Of a stretch of 64,000 nt of DNA, positions 38,172 to 49,416 are shown in pieces. A program made the translations under genes and the position numbers. Under the pieces are notes generated by a model. The model was given only the letters and a program-made list of their open reading frames with translations, was not told the origin of the DNA and did no database searches. The DNA is taken from contig BQKZ01000425.1 of assembly GCA_036244855.1 (NCBI GenBank), positions 49,915-113,914 on the forward strand, read 5' to 3'. Source of the stretch: Temnopleurus reevesii. Its lineage: Eukaryota; Echinodermata; Echinoidea; Temnopleuroida; Temnopleuridae. The stretch's first letter is position 1. Every line of letters begins with the position of its first letter.

Positions 38172-41100
38172 AGAGTTCAAACACTGCAAACATTATTCTC
38201 CTTTTCCATAGACATGAGATGTATGCTAAGGTGCAAACAAACTATGACAAATATTAAGTCAAAATCTTAAGTTAAACATCTGTTTTCTAAATAGCACGTT
38301 CCACATACTGTGAAACAAATCATTTGGACTTGAAGAAAAAAACCTAACAATCATGAAAGACATAAACTGAAACAAGTAATTGGAGAGAGAATGAATGACT
38401 TAAAACAGCAAATGTTTTTTCATGCTCTCATAAATTTGAACATCTTAATTTAGAAAGTAATGAAAAAGGCAAGGAATGCGAAAAAAATTTAGTTTAAATT
38501 TCAACAGCATGCGAACAAGGTTGTTGCATTTTCTGCATAAAGTCCATTTCAAGAATAAAACACTAAATGTTTATACTGACAGAAAGTAAACAATCATGTG
38601 TTGCTTGGCAATTAATGATTTTGAAAACACACAAGAGAGTCTGCAAAGTGACTCATTCTTTAATTATCCCTTTGAATGATATTCCATTAATAGCAGTAAA
38701 ACCATGAGAAGCTAAACAAATATAACGTAAATTCTATTCTATATTATTCATTACCACGAATTTTAGCCCCAACTTGCTTGCATAGGACACTTGGGGTATT
38801 ACTGCGTTTCCCATTTAATGATAACTGTTGAGAAATAGAGTAAACTTGTACAGTGTTAAGCAAACTGATTGCAAGTGAGCTTTGGCTTACTAATTTGATG
38901 ATTTGGGGTAATTTATCTGGATATTGAATGTGTACTTCAGTGTGAATGTTTGCAAAGACTGTAATAAAAGTCAGTGATCTGTTGACTTTTTCTAATGGCT
39001 ATAGACTGGTTGTCAAGAATTGGGGTTTTGTTAATAGTTTGGTAAGTTTCAATTAAATTAGGTAATTTACTCATATATTGACTCTTGCTAATTGCTGTAA
39101 ACTCATACAGTTTTTTTCACAAGCTAAGTCTACAAAATTCTTCAACTAAATGCAAGGTATCTATTTATCCAAATGATAAGCCCATTAACCACGGATTTCA
39201 AATCTTTCAAAAGAAATATTAAATTGAGGTTTTAGAATTAATTCACTAAAGATGAAGATCAATCTGAGTTCAGTATTCATTTAAAATATTTGTTTTTAAA
39301 AAGGAAAAAGGAACAAACAAGATGGACTCTCAAAAGAGAATTGGCCTTTCTGGAATGCTGCCCTCTCTTGTCTGCTATTGAACAGGAATATCTATTTCAC
39401 AATTCGTTTGAGTATAAACAGGTGCATAATTTATTTAGAATACCATATTTTTACAATGTTTATCTCATAAAGGGACCTACTATATATCATGCTTGGTTTT
39501 TACACAATTTTTTTTTTTGATAAGTGGGGAAACTAAAACAACAAAAAAAGAATGGAGAAACATCAACAAGCATCTAACTAAGTCCATCAGAAATGAAATT
39601 GAAATCAAATACATATTGCTATAAATCATGGAATGATAACAAAACAAAACCATCTCTATCATTTGATATCAAATCATTTTGATTGGTCTTCAGGTAAATT
39701 CATGTAAACAAGGGTGGTAGAACATTCCTATAATGTCACACAACAAAGTGAATGCACTCTCGAAAGCTCCATGGCTGCAGAAGTACAAACGAACATTTCA
39801 TCTGTGGAAAGTTAGATTTCATCAACACGCTAGACACCTCCTACTGGGTGTTCATAAAGCAGCGCACTTAAAGATCTCCCGTCCTCCTTACTTACGTACT
39901 AAGTAATTGAGCATTAACCCGGTCCGCCACAACACAACATACTCCATACATTCAATCCTTCACAAGCTCATGTTACTTTAGTCTGCAGGCAGAGACCCTA
40001 GCACATCTTTATGTATCCCAAAGTGTCTCGGAGCTGAAACTATATCCATCATATAGTCAGCTACACTTTACAACAGATAAATACTGAGCTTTTGCTTTTC
40101 CTGAGATAATTTACAATATATGAAAATGTGAACAATAACAAGAATTTTAAGAATTATTCTTGCATATCATAACAGAGTCTGTACCTAAAGACTGTGTGAA
40201 GGAGTTATGGGTGAAAAAGAAAGGGGCAAATGGTGACCCCTGCATGCAATCACGTATAACAGCGAAATCGGATCTGAGGTTGAAATTTAGTCGTGAAGTC
40301 ACTCAACAGGTTCAAGACCAAGAGGGGCACATAGGCGGGGCCAAAGGGGGTCAAATCTGTACCCCGTGGTGGTAATGGGGGTGGTATGGTGGTGATTTTG
40401 GTATAGTGATACTGCTGATGATGTGGAGGCAAGGAGGTTTGGATCTGGGATATCATACTCTCAGCATGGTTGTTGTAAAATGAATATATGAACATTCATT
40501 CATCACATAGTTGTCTTAGGTGTTATATTTATGCTATGTTCAATGCCGTGGCAAAACATGTGCTGATATGTGATAAAAGAACGTTATAGATATATCATTG
40601 AAGCACAGAAAATCAAAAGAATATCTGAACAAATAGATGAGGTGGAAACACATGTTTGTGATTATGCTTATCATGGGACATTTTACATCATAGATTATCA
40701 GCGCTACAAGTATAAAGAGAAAAAAAAATACATGAAAAACTGAAGTAAATGCTTGTGTGATTTGAAAAATGTTTTCAAAATTCTAGGTCCTCTGGAGAAT
40801 GTTTCAGCAACATTGTTTGTCACATTTTAAATTTGTCAATTATCTTTGACTGATGGGTTTGACGATAGATTTAATTTGATGGCATTGATGACCTCTTCAG
40901 AACATCACGCTAAAACTTCAAATAAAGAATTTTTGATGAACATCAAACTATGCTGCTGTAAGTTGGAGGACCCATTGGTGTTATTACAATGTCATTTTCA
41001 TTTTTACAATACATGTAGTTGGATTAAAAAAATGAGGTTTTGTCAACAGACTTCACTGGGAAGGAATGTTTACATAAATGTTCCTTGTATTATGTCTCAA

Positions 41101-41944
41101 AATTCAAAAGAATAAGCAGCGGCTGCTGGTTGAAAAATGTTGTTTCAATCATATGACAACAGACACCAGATAAATCTTTTAAGAATGGTTAAAAACAAAG
41201 TTTCATTTAAATATAACATGTCCATGTTTATATGTTGTCTTTTCTAACGTGAAATGAACAAAAAATGGTTGGACAATGGAGGAAAATCAAACGATTACGG
41301 AATAATTCCTTCTCCAGGGACTTATATTTAAATGTTGATCCCTTTTTCACAGATAACTTCAGTCAAATTAGTAACATGTTTATATGAAAATGGAATTCCT
41401 ACTTCAATTTTTAATAAGTTTCTTACATTAATTGATGACATACTCAAAATCCCAGGAGGTTTTACAGATCCGCTATACCAATGAGATGTTAAAGTTTCTC
41501 ACTCTTGGGTAGCATATAAGAATGTAGTGTACAGGGAGATGGGATAAGTGAAAAATCTGGAATTTATTGGAGCAATATTGTCTGGGTTTATTGTCCGATA
41601 TGAAATGTCTGATTTGATGACTGAATACAAAAAAAAAGAAGAAATAAATAAAGCAGTAAGCCACTCTGTCAGCAGTGTAAAGCCTTCTGCGCTACTTTGT
41701 TTGAAAATACATAATTCAAATTCTCTTGTACAATATCAACACTGACATGAATTTGTTAAATTTTGAATTCCATTTGTTCTCTATAGGACTGAACAACCCC
41801 ATGGGAAACCAATTAGATTTGTAACTTTCTCTCTTTTTTCAGGGGGGGGGGGTGGGTAGCAATTCATTAAAAAATACTTTTTGACATACAATTATTTCAA
41901 CCTGTCAGGCAAAGATCTCCGTTCCTTTAAACTTTGATATTACT
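38172..41944. other. Intronic sequence, no gene recognised
   Basis: Long unique AT-rich sequence. Open frames at 40160-40375 and 40846-41115 show no domains. G run at about 41842-41852. Confidence 0.45.
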
Positions 41945-41945
41945 A

Positions 41946-42050
41946 TTTCTTCAAAATAGGCAAGCTTCTCAATACTAATTTTTACAAACATAACCACTTT
42001 TTATGTTTGTAAGAATTAAAAGTATTGAGAAGTTTGCCTTATTTGAAGAA
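41946..42050. other. Long hairpin with about 48 bp arms
   Basis: The left arm 41946-41993 (TTCTTCAAAATAGGCAAGC through AAACATAA) pairs with the right arm 42001-42050 (TTATGTTTGTAAG through GCCTTATTTGAAGAA) across a 7-base loop. There are only a few mismatches and small bulges. Weaker pairing continues outward (TCTCCGTTCC with GAAACGGGGA). It may be the core of a foldback element or a transcribed hairpin. Confidence 0.85.
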
Positions 42051-42091
42051 ACAGTTTGCAGAAACGGGGATATGAAATTTGGCTGGAGATT

Positions 42092-42284
42092 AAACAAAAT
42101 ATCTGCTATCAATAGGAGTGCTGACTACAAGTTGTTATCATTCAGGTGCATTCTGCAGTTTGTAAAGAATGATAACATTTCAACCCGNAAACAAAATATC
42201 TGCTATCAATAGGAGTGCTGACTACAAGTTGTTATCATTCAGGTGCATTCTGCAGTTTGTAAAGAATGATAACATTTCAACCCG
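42092..42284. other. Scaffold join (N at 42188) flanked by an identical 96 bp duplicate
   Basis: The 96 bases before the N (42092-42187) are repeated exactly after it (42189-42284). A one-base N between exact copies is the signature of two contigs that overlap but were not merged, so the duplication is most likely an assembly artefact. The open frame at 42003-42212 that crosses it should be disregarded. Confidence 0.92.
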
Positions 42285-42560
42285 AAGTTCAGAGACCAGA
42301 TGATAAAGTCTTTGATCAATTCTTAGCTCTCATTATCCTAAATATTATGCATAAAATATTTTGATATAATTCATACCTAATTATCTCTCATGTAACATCA
42401 CCAAATATCTAAAAATCAATATTTATGATATCAAAAGAAAAAAATAATGTTGTTTCAGCGCTCATGCAACTTGTCCAATGGTGTGTATGTCTACAATGTG
42501 GTTTTTTTTTCAGGTATATGTCAACGCTTCTAATTTCTAGAATACTTGACATCTTGCATA

Positions 42561-43076
42561 AACTAGATGAATCCTCGACCGTGCACGGTCGAAATTTATG
42601 CCTCCGCCATCACGCAATCAGAAAGATATGTAGGCCTGTTTGATCTATGCCATCAGAAATCAAAAACATTTTACAAATTTTGGGCACTGCGACCTTTGAC
42701 CCTGTGAACCAAAAATCTCAACAGTTCTTCCTCACATGCTTATACATAATTGAGCTACATTGTGTACACACTGTAAGTTTGAAAGAAATTGGTTCAATTT
42801 TTCTGTTTTAAGTTATAACAATAATGAGCTTTATCGGGTGATTTTGTACAAGTTTTTCTGCCCGGTGACCTTTGACCTTTGACCCACTGAACCCAAAATC
42901 TAATCAGTTCATCCTCATATGCTTATACATGTATATACTTGAGCCAGGTTTGGTCAAAATCTGTCAAGCGGTTTTGAACTTATCGCGGTAACAAGGTCCG
43001 TACGGACGCACGCACGCACGCACGGACAACCCGAAAACATAATGCCTCCGGCACCACCTTACGGTGGCGGAGGCAT
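42561..43076. mobile_element. Family M element with CGGAGGCAT ends
   Basis: ATGCCTCCGCCA at 42598 and TGGCGGAGGCAT ending at 43076 are inverted repeats. The left side extends through TAGATGAATCCTCGACCG and the palindrome GACCGTGCACGGTC. Inside are two blocks with TGACCTTTGACC-type half-site arrays and GAACC-CAAAATCT, and near the right a tract of CGCACG repeats (about 43007-43023). A truncated copy begins at 63881. Similar elements are, to my knowledge, common in marine invertebrate genomes. Confidence 0.85.
42866..42885 (-). promoter_or_regulatory. Triple nuclear-receptor half-site (DR1 type) inside element M
   Basis: The complement reads GGGTCA, A, AGGTCA, A, AGGTCA: three direct half-sites with one-base spacers, the arrangement bound by HNF4, RXR and COUP-TF family receptors. 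A second, two-site version (GGGTCA A AGGTCG) is at 42690-42702 in the same element. Binding is inferred from the motif only. Confidence 0.35.
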
Positions 43077-43527
43077 AAAAAAGCTGTGAAACTGCTGTAC
43101 CAATGGTAATAAAAAGTCATATTACTCATAATTGTTAAAAAAATAAAAAAGGAAAATGAATTAACAGGGGCCAGTAACATAATGTTAATACAGGCCCCAG
43201 ATAATACTAGAAATTGATGCTTCATATTTTATGGCAATCTATGCATAATTGATTCTGACTAATGGGAATCTTTTAAATCTGACCTTGGTTATGCCAGAGT
43301 GTTCATGAAATTCTTACATGGTATTTCATCTTTGCTGCAATGCACATTGTCAGTCAATGAGTGTTGCTATAGGAATTTGCAATGAGCCTTCTGGTATTTG
43401 TTGTAGGTTTCAAAATGTAGATTGGCTGTCAATCAAACTTGTATGGGGTGTCAAGTCTACACAAATACAGCAATAATTCTACACAATAAAGGCATTCACA
43501 CATAAGATTTATATGCAATTTACAGAA

Positions 43528-43860
43528 AAATATGCAGAATGATTGTGATCATTTCACTGTAAAATTATTTTTCAGTTAGTATTATGTTTAATACAACCCA
43601 AGTTTTCATGAAGAAACTCTCCAAACTTTTAATAGATTTGCTCAAATGTGATTAAATTTTGACAGGAAAATAATGACAGGCACCTTTGTGAACNAAATAT
43701 GCAGAATGATTGTGATCATTTCACTGTAAAATTATTTTTCAGTTAGTATTATGTTTAATACAACCCAAGTTTTCATGAAGAAACTCTCCAAACTTTTAAT
43801 AGATTTGCTCAAATGTGATTAAATTTTGACAGGAAAATAATGACAGGCACCTTTGTGAAC
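43528..43860. other. Scaffold join (N at 43694) flanked by an identical 166 bp duplicate
   Basis: Positions 43528-43693 and 43695-43860 carry the same sequence on each side of a one-base N. As at 42188, this looks like an unmerged contig overlap rather than a biological tandem repeat. Confidence 0.92.
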
Positions 43861-44087
43861 GGTCATTCAAGTAAAATGGCAGATATGTATGTGAAAAATA
43901 CATAAACAAGTGGTCTTTGATAAATTGTTTTTTAAACAAGTTCAGAAAAACAACTCGCCCCGGAAGTTCCCAAAGACCACTGTGCCTTGTTACACAGTTT
44001 ACACATCTTCAGTACAGAATAATGGAAACAATCATTCTTCAAAATGATCTTCTCTTCAAAATGATCTTCACTGCAAAGAATAAATGA

Positions 44088-44958
44088 GGCTATTCTTGTA
44101 AAGTAATCTTTAAAAGTGGTTTAATGAATTGGATCAGTGAAAAATAAATCTAAAAGCTACATTAGAAAAAAAACAGGGTCTTTTAATTATCAAATGGAGT
44201 TCCGGCCCCAAAGGGAATACATAGATGAAATATTATTCATGCACACAGTTACTGTTGCATAAAGTTAGAAGTGTATTTAACATTTTAGCACGTATCAATT
44301 TCAGCATCTGGCTGTGTTTTTAGTTGAAGCATTGCAGGCACATTAGAGGTGACATTTGTGTAATGGCATAAACGGTCTGTGGGCTAAAATGTGTCAGTTT
44401 TGGTTTCTGTCAGGCATATTTAAATATTGCACAATGTACATTGAAATATTTGGAATAATAAAAGTCATTTTCAAAATTCAGAGCAGAAATAAGTCATACT
44501 CATTATTCAAGACAGTGAAAACAAAAATCTGTTATGACCAAATCATTAATAGTTTGGTATTTTTTTAGTAATTAGTCTAGTACTGTACTCCCTTGTGATT
44601 TTACCTACAGATCTTTCCTACATTATTTGCTCATTTGTGATACTACTGATTTAACTCAGTAATACTTTATTTTTGAGAAAACAAATTCTTCTCTTTTGCA
44701 TACTATGACAAAGGTGCATTTTAAATAAATTTCTATTAATCTATTTTTAGGATTGAATGAGTATTATAACCAGGTCAAGTTGAAGGGGAATTAAAATAAG
44801 GCAATATTTCAGAGGAGTCTCACTAATTCCCAACCCTACAGAGAATGGTCTACGTGCAAAATGTAAATACAGTGTATCATGTTCACATGTGCGGAACATT
44901 CTCCTGGAATGTTGCAATCACTCCCTACTTTATTCGGTTCGGAAATGATTTCAACCTA
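44088..44958. repeat. Duplicated block, copy 1 (ends at N 44959)
   Basis: From about 44088 the sequence (TTGTAAAGTAATCTT, TGGAGTTCCGGCCC, GTTGCATAAAGTTAGAAGTG, AGCATCTGGCTGTG) is repeated in the same order from about 45418 with moderate divergence. It stops at the N after GATTTCAACCTA. The last ~130 bases are almost identical to copy 2. This could be a segmental duplication or the second haplotype of a heterozygous locus placed in series. Confidence 0.85.
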
Positions 44959-44959
44959 N
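44959..44959. other. Scaffold join (N)
   Basis: Single N between duplicate-copy sequence and unrelated sequence (AACTTTGAAAATTCG). The order of the flanking contigs is uncertain. Confidence 0.95.
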
Positions 44960-45080
44960 AACTTTGAAAATTCGTAACTTTTGAACGGACTGTCCAATTA
45001 AGCTCAAATTTTCACAGTTTGATCATCATATTTTTCTTCATCGACTGATAGCAAATTAATTCCAGGGTTTCATTCCACTT

Positions 45081-45345
45081 TAAACTCAAGTCTAAATCTG
45101 TGGTTTAAGTATGGGTAGCTCAAAGTGCCAAAACTTTATTTAAATTGTATAATTCTATGTTAACTCATCTCTTTTCCCATGCTCTAGTAATGTGGAAAAT
45201 TATTTAAGTTTTTATTCCAAGACAGTTTTTAATATCATGAGTGCAAAATATCCTGGTAAATTAAACACCGACTGTTATAGATTCAAGCCTTTTTTTGGCT
45301 CACCATACTTAAACCACAGATTTAAACTCTGGTTTAAGTTAAACC
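45081..45345. repeat. Foldback repeat
   Basis: TCTAAATCTGTGGTTTAAGT followed by ATGG near 45091-45114 is inverted at 45303-45325 as CCATACTTAAACCACAGATT. TAAACTCAAG and GGTTTAAGTTAAACC outside them are also related. The arms enclose about 190 bp. It is probably another MITE-like element whose outer ends I cannot fix. Confidence 0.65.
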
Positions 45346-45417
45346 TGACATCAGAATACGGGCCCTAGAGTATAAAATAGTGGAAACAGCCACATGATCT
45401 TCACCGAAGAAAATTAA

Positions 45418-46483
45418 TTTGACTATTTTTGTAAAGTAATCTTGAAGAGTGGTTTTTATGAATTGGTTCATTGAAAACCATTTTTTAACTACAATAGAAA
45501 ACAACAGAGTCTTCTAAATATCAAGTGGAGTTCCGGCCCTGGAGGGAATACCTAAATAAAATATATCCATGTAGACAGTTTACTGTTGCATAAAGTTAGA
45601 AGTGTATTTAAATTTTTTAGCACGTATCCATTTCAGCATCTGGCTGTGTTTTTGGTTGAAGCGTTGCAGGCACATTAGAGGTGACATATGTGTAATGGCA
45701 TAAACGGTCTGTGGGCTAAAATGTGTCAGTTTTGGTTTCTGTCAGACATATTTGAATATTGCACAATGTACCTTGAAATGTTAGGAATAATAAAAAATGT
45801 CATTTTTCAAATTCAGAGTAGAAATAAGTGATACTAATTATTCAAGATACTAAAAGCCAAATAAAATATCTGTTATGACCAAATAATTAATTTCTTGTAC
45901 ATTTTTGAATAATTAGTCTAGTACTGTACTCCTTTGTAATTGTATCTACATGTACACATATTTCCTACATTATTTGCTCATTTGGGATACTACTGATTTA
46001 ACTCAGTAATATTTTATTTTTGAGAAAACAAATTCTTCTCTTTTTTGTATACTACAGTATGACCAAGGTCCATTTTAAATCAATTTCTATTGGTCTACTT
46101 TTATACTCCAATGATCAGTATAACATGGGTTGTCTTTCATGAAGCTGTCTGTAGAGGTACGCACGACTCTACAAACACTGGTGCCTTTCCTGCCCGCAAT
46201 AATAACTCCTGTTGCTGAATTGCACCAGAGTCGTTTGTAGCTTTATGAAACACAACTCTCCATAAGTTGAAAGGGGAGTAAAGAAACTAGGAATATGTGT
46301 TTTTTGATGGAAGCAAGAAAAAGAAGACAACACTTCAGAGTGGTCTCGCTAATTCCCAACTCTACAGAGGATGGTCTACGTGCAAAATGTAAATACAGTG
46401 TATCATGTTCACATGTGCGGAACATTCTCCTGGAATGTTGCAATCACTCCCTACTTTATTCGGTTCGGAAATGATTTCAACCT
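45418..46483. repeat. Duplicated block, copy 2
   Basis: It parallels 44088-44958 throughout but is longer, chiefly because of the inserted element at 46129-46256 and local replacement near 46275-46340. It ends GATTTCAACCTA, then continues into ATCATCTCTTCC, which copy 1 lacks because of its N join. Confidence 0.85.
46129..46256. mobile_element. MITE family G, copy 1
   Basis: The left end GTTGTCTTTCATGAAGC and the right end GCTTTATGAAACACAAC are inverse. Inside are GCACGACTCTACAAAC and TAACTCCTGTTGCTGAATTG. It interrupts the duplicated block between GTATAAC and AGTTGAA-GGGGA. Those two segments lie close together (only a few bases apart) in copy 1 near 44765. A longer copy is at 56190-56442. 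Confidence 0.8.
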
Positions 46484-49090
46484 AATCATCTCTTCCATAT
46501 GCTTCTCAAAGTTGCGTGAGATTTCCCCCAGCGCTCTGGGTCCATCACTCAAAGACTAAACGCTGCTTAATACATGTTTATTGTTGTTTTGTTTTATTGT
46601 TTCACATTCTACAATTAAACATAATGACAAAAATAACAATTACTGTCTGATAAAGAAATGAAATCATATGAAATATGGGGAACCTATTAAAAAGTATAGC
46701 TTGTAGAACATAGGTTCCCGGGAAAATAGTTACTGATTTAAACTCCCAACGCAATGAAGAGAGATGAATCAAGAGGGAAACAGATGCAATGTTACACCAC
46801 TCTATTCCCAGATTGTGAGGCACAAACCCGTGATACTTTAGAATTATGTCTGATATATGAGACTACAAAGGAAACATACTTTCTTCTCCAATAAATCTGT
46901 AACCTAGGAATAAAACACAGGCTTAACTCAAGACTCTACTATTTTCTTCCAGGCAATGATACGAATTCTCTTCACCAGCCAGACTATCATACATGTACAT
47001 GTGTCTTGTAATTGTACATCTCAGGGAACGACAAAAAAGAATGGCATCCGAATGTGACTGTGGGTCAAAGGTCATATGTCATCTTTAGGAGAGAATGGAA
47101 AAATGACTGTGAAAACATGAAGTGGATTTTAGGTGAAGTTCAAATGCAGCACGTAAGCACACACACATTGAATGCTAAAGGAATGGGGAGCTATTCATGG
47201 CATTGTACATCAACGTTTGTATGGTAGATAATACAGACGAGAAGATAAAAAAATATGCATTCTTTAGATCTGGGTTTTCATACAAAGAGGGGCTTTTCTC
47301 TTCAAATACAAGGGATTAAATGATTCCAGTTGGCATTCATTCACCGATCCCCTCTATTTTCAGTCTCGGTGGTGTCTTGAACAAAGCAAATTCCTTGGGG
47401 GTTTTTGCCAATATTGACTGATAACATCTTAGGTGCTCAAGTCGAACTTGGTCCAGTTTATAGAAATTTGTGCTCCATAAATTGAAACTTTTTAGATATC
47501 TATGCTACAATGCTGTGTTATAGCATAGAATCAAGTTTAGGAGAACAAAGATAAGTAAATATTTGATCATGAGGTTAGACTCATTAACTCAATATCTTTT
47601 CTTAATAACATTTTTTTTTTGTCACAAGAAACCTTTCAATTCTCTAAAATGAAGTGTGAAGTTCATATCTGATTCTAAGGCACAATTTATGTACCTAGGA
47701 TCTTTGATGTAAACCAATTTGATATCATGGTGACAATCAAATATGATATTCCCTATTTCTATTTTCAGACCTAGCTGCATTTTTGCCTCTATTATTTCTT
47801 CCTAAATATGTAGGTTTCGAGTAATATAGGTTTCTAAAATGTCCAAGTTTAGTACTGAATGCATGTTTTATCACCTGGTAAAAGACAGGGGACAGAATAT
47901 CACTGTTTACAAACAAATCGTAAATCTGTCCACAATACAATGGAGTTTTGCCACTTGATAAAGGTGTTCAATTTTCATTACATTTCCTGAATACACTATA
48001 AATTCTGGAAGGCTTCTATGTTATAAATCATAAGTCAGAAATATATTCCTCTAGAAATTTCATTGATTGATGTACTTTGACTGAAAAAGTTACCTTGATA
48101 TAGATGAAAAATATTTTGTCTTCCTTCTTTCTTCAATGACAGAGTAACTTTCTAAGATTATTTTTCCCTCGTTAGCATGATTACAGATTGCAATACTTTG
48201 ATCGTTTTTTTTTTTCATTTTCATTAGATTAACTTGCTCCATGTATTATCACAAAAGTTTATCAGTTTCTTTTAAAAAATTTTATGTTTGGGTGCAGATA
48301 TATGCTCAACTATCTTATTTAATTTTTTCCATTCAAACTATGTGTAAAAAATGTAATAAAAGAAATTAGAAATGGACAAGCAAATTGACATTTACATGTA
48401 CTTCATAAAAAATCAAGAACATGCAGAACTAGTAAGTGTTCCATGTTCTAAAAAAAAATCATACAGTGTATTACAGTAAAATATCTACATGTGGGAATCC
48501 GTATTGTATTAGGCCTACTTGTTGCAATAATATAATAAGATTGGTTTGTCATATATGTCTCCTAAACTTGTAACCCCAATTTCAATTTCAATTTCAATTA
48601 CATTACCATTCCTCATATAACACAACTGCACAAAATATTTACTCAGAAAAATAAAGACATAAGATCAAGAACTCATCCCAAACGCCTGGCTCAATAACAA
48701 AGTCAAAATTGACGAGCCATCAAAACTAAGGAGAGTGTGTTTTATTGAACTCATATTTGGAACCATTAAACTTGGATTTTCTTGATAAGAGTCAATGAAA
48801 TGACCAATATACCAACTGTCTTGGGAGTTTATCATAAATCTTATTAACTGGAGCATTGACAGACACAGAACACCTGTAAATGTGTTAGTCTAAAGTAAAC
48901 TGATATCCTTTCTGATTTGAAATATGTCTTTTCCAAGCATCTTGTCCACCATGGATGACTAAAAGTCTGAGGATTTATTCAATCTAAAACATCTAATGCC
49001 TTTATTAAGAATATTTTTTAATAATCATTATCATTGCTAATCATCTAGAGTTTTCAATACATGTAGTTTGTAACATAGAATAAAACTAAG
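46484..49090. other. Intronic sequence, no gene recognised; one DR1-type site
   Basis: AT-rich. The plus-strand site GGGTCAAAGGTCA at 47062-47074 is a perfect DR1 arrangement outside any repeat I can define. The open frame across it (47012-47227) has no recognised domain. CAATTTCAATTTCAATTTCA occurs near 48580. Confidence 0.4.
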
Positions 49091-49416
49091 CAGAGATGCA
49101 AACTGCTCCGAAATATGTGTGAGTTGTATTTCATAAGATTTTCACATGAATTCCAAGATTTCCATTACAAGTGAATACTGTAGCTGAGAGTATAAGGTCT
49201 TTGTTGTCCTTTTTATCTCGCTTTTGTTCAGGTATTGCATTAGTCATATTAATTTTAGCCTTGATTTCGGAATGGTTGGTGACTCTTCATTACAGCTGAA
49301 CAAAAGTGAGAGAAACTTGATAACTATGATGGTATTCTTAGTCATTGTATGAAAGCCTTGAATTTAGGTCTAAACATCATGCATATACATGTATTCTGGA
49401 CCGATAGGTATCTCTG
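49091..49416. mobile_element. MITE family A, compound copy 3
   Basis: CAGAGATGCAAACTGCTCCG at the left is inverted at the right as GGACCGATAGGTATCTCTG. The first half (to about 49284) is a whole forward copy ending GGAATGGTTGGTGACTCTTC. The second half is an inverted, truncated copy, with CTGAACAAAAGTGAGAG the reverse of CTCGCTTTTGTTCAG. So two copies sit head to head. Confidence 0.75.

Noticed and set aside
42092..43860. Biological tandem duplications at the two N joins
   Set aside because: Exact identity on each side of a one-base N is the mark of unmerged contig overlaps.
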